The notes: generated by a model not told the origin, from the letters alone. A DNA stretch of 64,000 nt from Sutcliffiella horikoshii (GCF_008180725.1 NZ_VTEV01000004.1:62001-126000); one strand, 5' to 3'; positions 24,381 to 33,333 are shown, counted from the stretch's first letter. A program made the numbers and translations.

Positions 24381-25886
24381 TCAACTCTCCTTCGTCTTTT
24401 TCAAAGGAACCTTCCCTTTAACCTCCAAGCGAAATGCTTTGAAAATGGAGAAGGCCATCATCAACAATACAAAAGTTAAAGGGAAAGCACTCACGATGAT
24501 AGCAGTTTGAAGTCCTTCCAACCCACCTGAATACATTAACACAACAGCAGAGGCAGAGAGAATTAATCCCCATGTTAATTTTACAAAGAAAGGCGGATTT
24601 ATATCTCCATTGGTTGTCTGCATGCCCAACACAAAAGTGGCAGAGTCTGCGCTCGTAATAAAAAAGGTAGCAATCAGCAGAATGGTAATAATTGATAAAA
24701 AGGTACCGAAAGGTAGTAATTTGTAGACGTAAAAGAGACCAGCTTCAAAACTTTGAGCGGAGACTTTGGCCCCTTCGAATAGCTCCATATGAATGCCGGT
24801 TCCTCCGAAGACACTGAACCAAAATGCGCATACAAGTGTCGGAACCAATAACACTGCAATGACAAACTCCCTAACAGTTCGTCCTTTAGATACCCTCGCG
24901 ATGAACGTCCCGACAAAGGGTGACCAGGAAATCCACCACGCCCAATAGAAGATTGTCCAGCCTTCAATCCATTCGGCATTTTCCTTATTGAATGGGGCAA
25001 GACGAAGTCCCATGCTTGGAAGATTCTGAATATACTCCCCGAGAGTGGTGGTAAATAAATTTAACAAAAAGGTTGTAGGGCCAATGAACAACATAGTAAA
25101 CAATAAAAGCGTAGCCAAAATCATATTGGTGTTACTTAAGTATTTAATCCCTTTGGATAGGCCTGTTCCTGCTGAAATAATAAATAGAACGGTCACAATT
25201 GCCATGATAGTCAGTTGAATGGCAAAGTTATTTGGAATGCCAAATAAGTAGTTCAGTCCGCCATTAATTTGTTGTGCACCTAAACCGAGGGATGCACATA
25301 CACCGAAAACGGTAGCAAAAACGGCAACAATATCTACTGTCTTTCCTATAGCTCCATTTGTTTTCTCCCCTAATATAGGGTATAAAGTAGCACTCATTAA
25401 TCCCGGGGCGTCTTTTCTAAATTTGAAATACGCGATGGAAAGAGCGATTGTCGCATAGATGGCCCATGCATGAAATCCCCAGTGTAGAAATGTGTAACGA
25501 AGACCTAATTTTGCAGAGGCAGCAGTTCCGCCTTCCCCAAGTGGAGGAGTGGCGAAATGAGAAATCGGTTCTGCGACTCCATAGAAAACTAGTCCAATTC
25601 CCATCCCAGCACTGAAAAGCATCGCAAACCAAGTCAAGGTAGAGTAATCTGGGAGATCTTTGTCCTTTCCAAGCTTTATTTTGCCGTATTTACTAAAAAT
25701 AAGAAACAGGGCAAATAAAAGAAAGAAAGTAGCCGCCAGTTGATAGAACCAGCCAAAAACATTTAGAATGAAGGAGTTTGCCTGTTCCATTCCTTTACTG
25801 AATGGCTCTGGGAAAATAACCCCAATTAGTACAAACAAAGCAGCAATGATAACGGAAATCCAAAAAACTTTACCGATTCCTTTCAT
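24381..25886 (-). CDS. BCCT-family betaine/choline/carnitine transporter
   Basis: 501 residues; start at ATG 25886 with AGGAAAGG upstream. Twelve membrane helices with the BCCT signature: SAGMGIGLVFYGVAEPISHF, FHWGFHAWAIYA, ALIAFWFS-type core EGWTIFYWAWWISWSPFVG and STFFITSADSATFVLGM. It imports compatible solutes with sodium. The helix-8 signature (WTIFYWAWWISW) is intact. It is the last accessory gene before the conserved yqhV-spoIIIA backbone and is transcribed away from it. Confidence 0.9.
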   Translation of the reverse strand: MKGIGKVFWISVIIAALFVLIGVIFPEPFSKGMEQANSFILNVFGWFYQLAATFFLLFALFLIFSKYGKIKLGKDKDLPDYSTLTWFAMLFSAGMGIGLVFYGVAEPISHFATPPLGEGGTAASAKLGLRYTFLHWGFHAWAIYATIALSIAYFKFRKDAPGLMSATLYPILGEKTNGAIGKTVDIVAVFATVFGVCASLGLGAQQINGGLNYLFGIPNNFAIQLTIMAIVTVLFIISAGTGLSKGIKYLSNTNMILATLLLFTMLFIGPTTFLLNLFTTTLGEYIQNLPSMGLRLAPFNKENAEWIEGWTIFYWAWWISWSPFVGTFIARVSKGRTVREFVIAVLLVPTLVCAFWFSVFGGTGIHMELFEGAKVSAQSFEAGLFYVYKLLPFGTFLSIITILLIATFFITSADSATFVLGMQTTNGDINPPFFVKLTWGLILSASAVVLMYSGGLEGLQTAIIVSAFPLTFVLLMMAFSIFKAFRLEVKGKVPLKKTKES

Positions 25887-26040
25887 AACAACCACGCCTT
25901 TCCTATGTAATCCTTTCGCTAGCATTCCCTAAATTACTTCATTCCTTTCAAATTTAATTTACTTCTTCTTTCAATATCCTTCGCATAGGTTGTACAAGAT
26001 GCTCTAATTGTGCAGCTGCAAGAGGGAGGACAAAAGGATC

Positions 26041-26322
26041 ATGAAAAAAATATTAAGTCATTTCGACCCGTCCGTTCTATCCATGGCAGGGATTCGAATC
26101 TTTTCCGGGTTATTAGAAATTACCGCTGCCATCATCATGCTCAGTCTAAATGATGTAAAAAAAGCAATAGTGGTGAACTCGATGTTAGCTGTTGTAGGGC
26201 CCCTCATTTTTATTTCCACCATGATGATAGGTTTGATCAGCATGGCTGATGAGATTTCCTTTTCAAAAATGATCTATATAGCGATTGGGCTGGGGTTTAT
26301 CTTATTTGGGATCTATAAATGA
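26041..26322 (+). CDS. yqhV: YqhV membrane protein
   Basis: 93 residues. ATG 26041 after AAAGGATC; GGGAGG lies further upstream. Three to four hydrophobic helices with DPSVLSMAGIRIFSGLLEI at the start and GLGFILFGIYK at the end, the DUF2619/YqhV family. In B. subtilis yqhV also directly precedes spoIIIAA; efp lies before it there, but not here, where a BCCT gene is found. Function unknown; sporulation-linked by location. Confidence 0.8.
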   Translation: MKKILSHFDPSVLSMAGIRIFSGLLEITAAIIMLSLNDVKKAIVVNSMLAVVGPLIFISTMMIGLISMADEISFSKMIYIAIGLGFILFGIYK

Positions 26323-26338
26323 GAAATTGTATTCCGTT

Positions 26339-26367
26339 GTTATATATTGTCCAAGCGCGCATACATT
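26339..26367 (+). promoter_or_regulatory. Candidate sigma-E promoter of the spoIIIA operon
   Basis: GTTATATATT (-35 region) and CATACATT (26360-26367, -10) with about 13 bases between them, 32 bp before spoIIIAA. The pattern fits the sigma-E consensus (ATA...CATACAnT), and the operon is known to need sigma-E in the mother cell. Confidence 0.6.
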
Positions 26368-26399
26368 GTAAGTAATAATAGGACAAGAAGGGGATCTGT

Positions 26400-27332
26400 A
26401 TGCTTGCAAGTATTAAGACCGTTTTACCGCCGGAAATAACCGGTGTAATTGATACACTTTCACCACCGTTACTAGAGAGAATGGAAGAAATTCGAGTTCG
26501 CGTGCATCGCCCCTTGGAATTGATAATAGGTGGAGACCCCTATTTTCCGTCGTATACAGTGACTCCAACGGATGCTATTCACATTTTGAACAAAATTAGT
26601 AAGCATTCCATCTATGCGCTGGAAGAAGAGCTCAAACGTGGATATATCACTATTACTGGGGGACATCGTGTTGGACTAGCTGGAAAAGTGATTACAGAAC
26701 AAGGGAAAGTGAAGGCTATCCGCGACGTATCCTCCTTTAATATCCGTATAGCCAAACAAAAAATTGGAGTTGCTGAACCTTTGATGCCATACCTTTATGA
26801 AAAAGGTAGATGGTTAAGCACAATGGTAATTGGGCCACCACAAACAGGAAAGACAACATTATTAAGGGATTTGGCAAGAATGATGAGCTCAGGCTGTGAG
26901 GAAAAGCGAGTGGCATCATGCAAAGTGGGGATTGTGGACGAACGTTCTGAAATAGCGGGTTGTGTACATGGAATTCCTCAACATGACTTGGGACAAAGGG
27001 TAGATGTGCTCGATGGTTGTCCGAAGGCGGAAGGGATGATGATGATGATTCGTTCCATGAGCCCTGATGTCATCGTAGTCGATGAGATAGGAAGAATGGA
27101 AGACAGTGAGGCAGTGATGGAAGCCGTCAATGCAGGAGTGGGGCTTCTCATGTCTGTTCATGCTTTTTCTTTTGAGGAATTAAAAAGCAGACCTAGTCTT
27201 AGGGAAATCTTATCATACCGGGCAGTAAAACGGTTCGTGGAACTGACGAGATCCAATGGACCAGGCTCCATCAAGAGAATAGTTAATGAGGTGGGGGAAG
27301 AGATCTTCCGGGAAGAGGGTGTGAGAAGATGA
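26400..27332 (+). CDS. spoIIIAA: Stage III sporulation protein AA, secretion-type ATPase
   Basis: 310 residues, within the usual range. Walker A GPPQTGKT (145-152), Walker B region VIVVDEIGR, upstream GYITITGGHRVGLAGKV. Related to secretion-system traffic ATPases; it powers assembly of the SpoIIIA-SpoIIQ channel between mother cell and forespore. First gene of the operon; its stop overlaps the spoIIIAB start by 4 bp. Confidence 0.95.
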   Translation: MLASIKTVLPPEITGVIDTLSPPLLERMEEIRVRVHRPLELIIGGDPYFPSYTVTPTDAIHILNKISKHSIYALEEELKRGYITITGGHRVGLAGKVITEQGKVKAIRDVSSFNIRIAKQKIGVAEPLMPYLYEKGRWLSTMVIGPPQTGKTTLLRDLARMMSSGCEEKRVASCKVGIVDERSEIAGCVHGIPQHDLGQRVDVLDGCPKAEGMMMMIRSMSPDVIVVDEIGRMEDSEAVMEAVNAGVGLLMSVHAFSFEELKSRPSLREILSYRAVKRFVELTRSNGPGSIKRIVNEVGEEIFREEGVRR

Positions 27333-27844
27333 TCAAGTTAGTTGGAGCAGTTTTAATTCTCGTGGCAACTTCCTGGGCAGGTTTTGAAGCAGCAAGGCAC
27401 CTGACAGAAAGGCCAAGACAACTAAGACAGTTGAAGGTAGCATTGCAATCGCTTGAAGCTGAAATCATGTATGGTCACACTCCACTAGCGGAAGCGACCA
27501 AAAATATCTCCAGCCAATTGGAAAAACCACTTTCATGGTTTTTTGAAAGTTTCGCCAATAAATTAGATAAAGCAAGTCTTACAGTAAAAGAAGCCTGGCA
27601 AGAAAGCTTAGATGATGTTTGGAAAAACACCGCATATAAAACGGCTGAACTCGAAATCATGAAACAGTTCGGCGAAACACTCGGCCAACACGACCGCTAT
27701 ACCCAACAAAAGCACATCCAACTGGCACTAACCCACTTAGAACGCGAAGAACTAGAAGCCCGCGACAAACAAAACCGCTACGAAAGAATGGTCAAAAGCC
27801 TCGGAGTACTATCAGGATTACTGCTGGTGATTTTACTGATTTAG
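27329..27844 (+). CDS. spoIIIAB: Stage III sporulation protein AB
   Basis: 171 residues. N-terminal membrane helix (KLVGAVLILVATSWAG), long helical middle, C-terminal membrane helix SLGVLSGLLLVILLI: the GspF-like topology of SpoIIIAB. ATG overlaps the spoIIIAA end. A dispersed palindromic element separates it from spoIIIAC, an unusual break in this otherwise tight operon. Confidence 0.93.
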   Translation: MIKLVGAVLILVATSWAGFEAARHLTERPRQLRQLKVALQSLEAEIMYGHTPLAEATKNISSQLEKPLSWFFESFANKLDKASLTVKEAWQESLDDVWKNTAYKTAELEIMKQFGETLGQHDRYTQQKHIQLALTHLEREELEARDKQNRYERMVKSLGVLSGLLLVILLI

Positions 27845-27889
27845 CATGACAAAAGGTAAATGGTAGTTGTAAATAATTGAAATCTATTA

Positions 27890-28016
27890 GCTGTGGATTG
27901 AAGCAAATGACGAAGACTCCAGCGGGGGAGTAGCGATATTGTTGAGACCCCGCAACGAAGTGAGGAGGCTCAAGGTCACCCCGCGGAAAGCGAAGTCATT
28001 TGCGGAAATCAACGAC
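27890..28016 (+). repeat. Dispersed palindromic element R1, inside the spoIIIA operon
   Basis: About 127 bp: GTGGATTGAAGC...GAGACCCCGCAACGAAG...GAGGAGGCTC...CCCCGCGGAAAGCGAAGTCA...GGAAATCAAC. Same family as R2-R4 and the MITE interior. It fills the gap between spoIIIAB and spoIIIAC, where B. subtilis has almost none. RNA from it would fold into GC-rich hairpins. Confidence 0.75.
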
Positions 28017-28069
28017 TGAACTAAAGAAAATTCCCCAAAAGCAAACCGTAAAAAATAGGAGGAGCGTCC

Positions 28070-28273
28070 ATGGGCATTGAAGTAGACGTAATATTCAAAA
28101 TCGCCGGCATCGGCATCGTTGTAGCCTTCCTGCACACCGTGCTAAAACAACTCGGCAAAGAAGAATACGCACACTGGGTAACCCTACTCGGATTCATTTA
28201 CATTCTTTTTATGGTAGCAAGCATCGTCGACGATCTATTCAAGAAGATAAAATCGGTATTCCTGTTCCAATGA
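28070..28273 (+). CDS. spoIIIAC: Stage III sporulation protein AC
   Basis: 67 residues, RBS AGGAGGAG. Two membrane helices: IFKIAGIGIVVAFLHTVLKQ and HWVTLLGFIYILFMVASIV. Length and sequence match SpoIIIAC. It forms a membrane part of the channel. Confidence 0.95.
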   Translation: MGIEVDVIFKIAGIGIVVAFLHTVLKQLGKEEYAHWVTLLGFIYILFMVASIVDDLFKKIKSVFLFQ

Positions 28274-28289
28274 TAAGGGGTGTTGACCT

Positions 28290-28679
28290 ATCGAGATTCT
28301 CCAAATAGTAGGTCTAGGCTTAATTGCCACCTTTCTTGCATTAGTAGTAAAAGAGCAAAAACCGACATTTGCCTTTATGCTAGTTGTATTTGTCGGCTGT
28401 GCGATTTTCTTATTTTTAGTAGAGCAAGTGTTTGATGTTATTAGAATGCTTGAGAGGATTGCTATTAATGCCAATGTCAATTTGATTTATGTCGAAACCA
28501 TACTGAAGATTGTTGGAATCGCCTACATCGCTGAGTTTGGTGCACAAATCACAAAGGACGCCGGCCAAGGAGCCATCGCATCCAAAATTGAATTGGCCGG
28601 AAAGATATTAATTTTGGCAATGGCCATTCCCATTTTGACCGTCATCATCGAAACCATCATTAATCTCATTCCTTCTTAA
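28290..28679 (+). CDS. spoIIIAD: Stage III sporulation protein AD, start not canonical
   Basis: The frame aligning with SpoIIIAD (ILQIVGLGLIATFLALVVKE...TKDAGQGAIASKIELAG) is open only after an in-frame TGA at 28284. No ATG, GTG or TTG lies before ATG 28377, which would delete about 30 residues including the first helix. Candidate starts are ATC 28290, about 9 bp after AAGGGG, or ATT 28296. Alternatively TTG 28283 would fit if one T of ACCTATC were absent (TTGACCATCGAG = M-T-I-E). Coordinates assume ATC 28290 (129 aa); length then matches the family (about 130). Confidence 0.8.
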   Translation: MEILQIVGLGLIATFLALVVKEQKPTFAFMLVVFVGCAIFLFLVEQVFDVIRMLERIAINANVNLIYVETILKIVGIAYIAEFGAQITKDAGQGAIASKIELAGKILILAMAIPILTVIIETIINLIPS

Positions 28680-28706
28680 AATGAACCTTCAGAGGGGAGC
28701 AAATCA

Positions 28707-29879
28707 ATGAAACTCATTCTTGCAATCATTGCAGCCGTGTTGATCCTACTGTTCATTCCATTTGAAATAGTACAAGCCTCACCCTCTTCGCCGTCAGAAT
28801 TAGTAACAGAACAAATAGAAGGAATTGATGTAGAGGAAATCAAGGTGTACTGGGAAGAAGTGATGGAAGAGTACGGAGGATTTTTGCCAGAAAGCCAAAA
28901 AGGCTCATTCATGGAATTTGTAAAAGGGGACAAGTCCTTTTCCTTAGAAGAATGGTCAAAAGGGTTCCTAAAATACTTATTCCATGAACTCCTAGCAAAC
29001 GGAAAACTACTTGGCAGTCTGATCTTACTCACCATCTTCAGCATGTTCCTACAAACCCTTCAAAATGCTTTTGAGCAAAAAACAGTCAGTAAAGTCGCCT
29101 ATAGCGTTGTGTTCATGGTTCTGATCATCATCGCGCTCAACAGTTTTCATATCGTTATCTCGTATACACTAGAAGCAATAACCGGCATGACAGGGTTCAT
29201 CATAGCCTTAGTGCCACTTCTCATCGCTCTCATTGCCTCTTCAGGAGGATTGGTATCGGCAGCTTTTTTCCATCCAATCATTTTATTTTTAATGAATACA
29301 AGCGGTCTGCTTATTCAATATGTCGTGCTTCCACTGTTGTTTCTTTCAGCCATTTTAAGTATTGTCAGCACGTTAAGTGAACACTACAAAGTAACCCAAC
29401 TTGCACAGTTACTCCGAAATGTAAGTATCGGAATTCTAGGAATCTATTTAACGGTATTCCTTGGTGTTATCTCTGTGCAAGGTGCAACGGCAGCGGTGAC
29501 AGATGGAATTGCCATTCGTACCGCCAAATTTGTGACGGGAAACTTTATTCCTGTAATCGGCAGAATGTTTACAGATGCCACAGATACCGTAATTACAGCC
29601 TCTGTGTTATTAAAAAATACAGTCGGGATCCTTGGAGTGGCGACTTTGATTTTATTAGCTGCATTCCCGGCAGTGAAGATCCTATCAATTGCTATTATTT
29701 ATAAACTTGCCGCGGCGCTTCTTCAACCACTGGGTGGCGGCACCGTCATAAAATGTCTCGATATTATCAGCAAAAGCATCATCTACATTTTTGCTGCACT
29801 GGCTATTGTCTCCTTTATGTTCTTCTTAAGCATCACGGTCATCATAGCATCAGGAAATATTACCGTGATGGTCAGGTAA
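28707..29879 (+). CDS. spoIIIAE: Stage III sporulation protein AE
   Basis: 390 residues, RBS AGAGGGGAG. Signal sequence (1-25), extracytoplasmic segment to about 90, then about seven to eight membrane helices; the family landmarks IITALVPLLIAL-type GFIIALVPLLIALIASSGG and LLQPLGGGTVIKCLDII are present. Membrane component of the channel. Confidence 0.95.
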   Translation: MKLILAIIAAVLILLFIPFEIVQASPSSPSELVTEQIEGIDVEEIKVYWEEVMEEYGGFLPESQKGSFMEFVKGDKSFSLEEWSKGFLKYLFHELLANGKLLGSLILLTIFSMFLQTLQNAFEQKTVSKVAYSVVFMVLIIIALNSFHIVISYTLEAITGMTGFIIALVPLLIALIASSGGLVSAAFFHPIILFLMNTSGLLIQYVVLPLLFLSAILSIVSTLSEHYKVTQLAQLLRNVSIGILGIYLTVFLGVISVQGATAAVTDGIAIRTAKFVTGNFIPVIGRMFTDATDTVITASVLLKNTVGILGVATLILLAAFPAVKILSIAIIYKLAAALLQPLGGGTVIKCLDIISKSIIYIFAALAIVSFMFFLSITVIIASGNITVMVR

Positions 29880-29890
29880 GGGGGGAGAGT

Positions 29891-30514
29891 ATGAGTTACT
29901 TAACAGAATGGATCACCAGTATCATCCTATTTATTCTTTTAGCAACGGTAGTAGAAATGTTACTTCCTAATTCTTCCATGCAGAAGTATACGAAGCTAGT
30001 AATTGGACTTCTACTGATTGTCGTCATTCTAACTCCCATCCTGAAGCTCCTTTCCACAGATATGGATGAACTTTTTGCCAAAATGACCACGCATTCTTCC
30101 TACACATCAAAAGAAAACACAGAAAATTTAATAGAAATGAAGAAAAAAGAAATACAAGCCTCCCATGCTGCATACATTTTAAATAAAGCGGCTGTCCTAA
30201 TGAAAGAAGATGTGGAGGAGGAGTTGAGAGAAAACTATGGTGTAACCGTGAAAGACTTGCAAGTTGTCGTAAAAAATGAGGACCAGCTTACCGAATTGCC
30301 TATTGAAGAAAATATAGAATCCGTTGTGATTCTACTGGAACAAGCGGAAGACGAGACAGCCATTCAAGTTGTAAAACCTGTTCAAATTGACACCTCCAGA
30401 CAAAAGGAACCAGCTCCTTCCTCAAAAGAAGAAGGAAAAATAGCAAATTTCCTAGCAGATCGTTGGCAACTACAACCAACCAATATTTCAGTAGCAGTCG
30501 AAGGGGGGGATTAG
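29891..30514 (+). CDS. spoIIIAF: Stage III sporulation protein AF
   Basis: 207 residues. ATG 29891 after GGGGGGAGAG. Two N-terminal helices (MSYLTEWITSIILFILLATV, TKLVIGLLLIVVILTPI), then a soluble ring-building domain starting ENLIEMKKKEIQAS and ending LQPTNISVAVEGGD. Starts 11 bp after spoIIIAE. Confidence 0.93.
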   Translation: MSYLTEWITSIILFILLATVVEMLLPNSSMQKYTKLVIGLLLIVVILTPILKLLSTDMDELFAKMTTHSSYTSKENTENLIEMKKKEIQASHAAYILNKAAVLMKEDVEEELRENYGVTVKDLQVVVKNEDQLTELPIEENIESVVILLEQAEDETAIQVVKPVQIDTSRQKEPAPSSKEEGKIANFLADRWQLQPTNISVAVEGGD

Positions 30515-30520
30515 TACAAG

Positions 30521-31189
30521 GTGGAAAAGAAAAACCAAGCATTCATTCCATGGCTAAAATCTCTGCTTACCAATCAGTCAAAAGATAAAAAAGCAAAATA
30601 CCAATACATGACGGTCATACTCGTCCTTGGTGTAGGATTTATCTTATTTGGAAATCTGTTCTTCGGAGGAGACAGTGCAACTTCTCCTGGCGGCGGGGTT
30701 CTGCCAGCCATGAAGCAGGAAGAACCGAAAGATGAACCGGTATTTGGACAAAATGACGATGCCAACGCACCTTCTACTATCTCTGATTACGAGGCAAGCT
30801 TTGAGAATCAGCTGAAAGATGCACTTGAGGCAATTACCGGAGTTAATGACGTTTCTGTCGTCGTAAATATCGATGCCTCCGAAAAGAAAGTCTTTCAGAC
30901 AAACAAAACCACCTCACAGCAAACAACGGTCGAAACTGACCAGCAAGGTGGGAAACGCGATGTCACTGATACCTCAGAAGAAGAACAAGTCCTCGTCATC
31001 AGGAAAAATGAACAAGAAATTCCGGTCGTAGCCGAAACCAAAAAACCGGTCATACGCGGAGTTCTGATTGTAGCAAAGGGCGCTGAAAATATACATGTAA
31101 AACAAATGATCTTGGATGCTGTCACTAGAGTGCTAGACGTACCACAGCACAAAGTAGCAGTACTTCCAAAAAAATCCGAGGGGGAATAA
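30521..31189 (+). CDS. spoIIIAG: Stage III sporulation protein AG
   Basis: 222 residues, GTG start after AAGGTG-type RBS. One membrane helix (about 30-49, YMTVILVLGVGFILFGNLFF); the ring-building motif domain follows (SFENQLKDALEAITGVNDVSVVVN...VIRGVLIVAKGAENIHVKQ). SpoIIIAG forms large rings in the intermembrane space. Confidence 0.95.
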   Translation: MEKKNQAFIPWLKSLLTNQSKDKKAKYQYMTVILVLGVGFILFGNLFFGGDSATSPGGGVLPAMKQEEPKDEPVFGQNDDANAPSTISDYEASFENQLKDALEAITGVNDVSVVVNIDASEKKVFQTNKTTSQQTTVETDQQGGKRDVTDTSEEEQVLVIRKNEQEIPVVAETKKPVIRGVLIVAKGAENIHVKQMILDAVTRVLDVPQHKVAVLPKKSEGE

Positions 31190-31192
31190 TTC

Positions 31193-31846
31193 GTGTTATT
31201 AAAAAAACAAACCGTTTGGTTACTAACTATGTTAAGTCTCGTATTTGTCCTATCTGCTTACTATTTTATCGGTGATCAACAAGCCGGCGAACAACTGGCA
31301 AATGACGCCACAGAACAACCAGCAGCAACTGAAACCGCTGAAAATCACGGCGGGGAAGAAGGCGAAGCAGCTGGCACTGATGAAGAAGAAGGAACTGAAG
31401 GTGCGGAAGGCGTTGAAGGCGAAGAAGCTACAGAGGAAGATGGCAGTGCTGTAGTAAAATACATCTCATCTGATGAGACATTAGCTGAAATGCGCTATGA
31501 ACTGGAAAACCTTCGCAGCGCTCACCGTGCAGAATTAAAAGAAATGATGGCAAGTACAGATCTACCAGCAGAAGAAATCTCCAAAGCAGTTGACCAATAC
31601 AACGAACTTGCACAAATCTCTGAAAAAGAATTAATCCTAGAATCCACAATCCGTTCCCATAAGGACGTAGAAGATGCACTTGTTCGCGTAACAGACGGCA
31701 AAATCCGAGTAACAGTCAAAACAGCCACTCACTCACCACAAATGGCAAACGACATCTACCACATGGTACGCCAAGAATTCAAAGATGTACGTAACGAAGA
31801 CATCGCATTCGACTTCCCACCAGTAACGGAAGAAGGCGGCGAATAA
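31193..31846 (+). CDS. spoIIIAH: Stage III sporulation protein AH
   Basis: 217 residues, GTG start after GAGGGGG. Membrane helix 7-25, then an acidic Gly/Glu/Ala-rich linker (residues about 54-84), then the YscJ/FliF-like domain that binds SpoIIQ from the forespore (KEMMASTDLPAEEISKAVDQ..., VRVTDGKIRVTVKTATHSPQ). The acidic linker looks longer than usual. Last gene of the operon, followed by a terminator. Confidence 0.94.
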   Translation: MLLKKQTVWLLTMLSLVFVLSAYYFIGDQQAGEQLANDATEQPAATETAENHGGEEGEAAGTDEEEGTEGAEGVEGEEATEEDGSAVVKYISSDETLAEMRYELENLRSAHRAELKEMMASTDLPAEEISKAVDQYNELAQISEKELILESTIRSHKDVEDALVRVTDGKIRVTVKTATHSPQMANDIYHMVRQEFKDVRNEDIAFDFPPVTEEGGE

Positions 31847-31864
31847 TAGAAGTTTGGCAAAGTG

Positions 31865-31898
31865 CCGAAGCCCAGGGAATTGTGGGGCTTCGGTTTTT
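31865..31898. terminator. Terminator at the end of the spoIIIA operon
   Basis: CCGAAGCCC pairs with GGGGCTTCGG, then five Ts. It lies between convergent spoIIIAH and the NERD gene and could serve both. Confidence 0.85.
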
Positions 31899-31901
31899 GT
31901 A

Positions 31902-32888
31902 TTATAGATAATAGACTCTTTTACTGGTGTTGCCTGAATAGGATAAACCTGATGAAAGTAGTAAACGTCTAGCAGTGCGCTCTTTTGTTATTCCTGTTAT
32001 TATTTGAAACTCGGAAACAGTAATAGTGGGGCTGATTAATAACTTATAATCTTGAAGAAGATTGATATGTGCATGTTTACATGTGCTGTTACATTTAAGG
32101 CAACCCCAAGCACCAAAAATTTTCTCGCAACCAATATAATTACACTTCTGGCACTGCACGCCTTTTAGTATACAATCTGAAGTTACTCCATAATCTTTCT
32201 CCAAATCTATAAAAGTGACGGGCTCGTTCTTTTTGATAATTAGGGAGGAAAGTTTACGTAGCCCTTTAGCGTCCCACATAACTTTAGTGTGTTTTTTTGT
32301 GAACTCTGTAACCTTGAATTCTACTCCTGAATTGCGAACTACCATGTTCTTAACGAGATTGGGGTGCGAGATACATTTAATCTCTGCCCTTGAGTTCGCA
32401 ATGACTACTAAACTTTCAAATGGACCAGGCTGGATTTTATAGTCTTTTAACCAAGTTTTGAATTTAGTGAGTTGATTTTGTACCTGGATAATGGGATCGG
32501 AGTAGGTGATAGTTTTATCCACTTCATTTTCGGTGAATTTTTGAATGAGTTGTTGGAAGGCCGGGTCAAATTCGAGGGTGCCTCTCATATACTTAGCATC
32601 TAATATGAGGAAAAAAGTAGGAAAGATTAAAAGTGTGTCAATTTGAAAGTGATGTCCTTTAAAAGGTAGCCTTATATCTTGTAAAACATAAAACTCTCCT
32701 TCAACGTCTGGGAGCAATTCCAAATAGTAATTAAGTGACTCTTCTCCTTTAAAACCAGCTATGTTTTTACCGAGATCTGATTTTATTTTCGGTAACATGG
32801 GGTGAGAATGTGGGAGGCGCCGACTTAAGGCTTCTAACACTTTGATTTTTAAAGACATTTCGCGTTCTTTCAAAATGATCATAGGCAT
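31902..32888 (-). CDS. NERD-domain (nuclease-related) protein with zinc ribbon
   Basis: 328 residues. Start at ATG (32888) after minus-strand AAAAAGGAG. The NERD domain spans about 40-170 (GFKGEESLNYYLELL, FYVLQDIRLPFKGHHFQIDTLLIF, FFLILDAKYMRGTLEF), with D and K/E residues of the restriction-nuclease-like core (QIDTLL, LILDAKYM). C-terminal QCQKC...CLKCNSTCKH could bind zinc, followed by a helix-turn-like tail (EFQIITGITKERTARRLL). Role unknown; such proteins are scattered singletons in Bacillus. It interrupts the spoIIIAH-accB neighbourhood. Confidence 0.8.
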   Translation of the reverse strand: MPMIILKEREMSLKIKVLEALSRRLPHSHPMLPKIKSDLGKNIAGFKGEESLNYYLELLPDVEGEFYVLQDIRLPFKGHHFQIDTLLIFPTFFLILDAKYMRGTLEFDPAFQQLIQKFTENEVDKTITYSDPIIQVQNQLTKFKTWLKDYKIQPGPFESLVVIANSRAEIKCISHPNLVKNMVVRNSGVEFKVTEFTKKHTKVMWDAKGLRKLSSLIIKKNEPVTFIDLEKDYGVTSDCILKGVQCQKCNYIGCEKIFGAWGCLKCNSTCKHAHINLLQDYKLLISPTITVSEFQIITGITKERTARRLLLSSGLSYSGNTSKRVYYL

Positions 32889-33102
32889 ACAGCTCCTTTT
32901 TCTTTCAGATGTTACTATTTTTGACATTGAGGTAGCTTTTTCCTGCAAAACTTGTCAAATTTTCTGGGAACCTTTTGTATTGGGGTGGAGGTTTTATTAG
33001 AAAGCTTTTAGCAAATTAATCTTTTGAACTTTTGGTGCAAAGTTTTGAGGATTTCGCGGAAAAACCTAAGAAATGAGGGTATTTTAGGAGTGTTTAAAAT
33101 GG

Positions 33103-33333
33103 TTCGGACAAATTACTTGTGACTTCGGACAATTTCATACTGATTTGGACGGGTGTTCGGACAATTAGGTGTGGTAGTTCGGACAAGAATTGGGGGTGTT
33201 TGGTCATTTGAAAAACAGGTTCGGTCAACTTTCTTGAAACTTCGGACAACTATGCAAAATCTTCGGCCAACTTTCGTGAATCTTCGGCCAACTTTCGTGA
33301 ATCTTCGGTCAACTTCCGGTAAACTTCGGACAA
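33103..33333. repeat. 21-bp phased array, core TTCGGaCAA / TTCGGtCAA
   Basis: Twelve cores start at 33103, 33124, 33144, 33156, 33178, 33199, 33220, 33241, 33262, 33283, 33304 and 33325. Ten of the eleven steps are 20-22 bp, eight of them exactly 21; the exception is 12. The units starting at 33262 and 33283 are identical over their 21 bp. The core varies as TTCGGACAA, TTCGGTCAA, TTCGGCCAA or TTTGGTCA. Intergenic, between the NERD gene and accB. Confidence 0.9.

Noticed and set aside
33103-33333. CRISPR array
   Set aside because: The repeat is only about 9 bases at a 21-bp pitch, with 12-base spacers; CRISPR repeats are 24-40 bases with 30-40-base spacers, and no cas genes are present.
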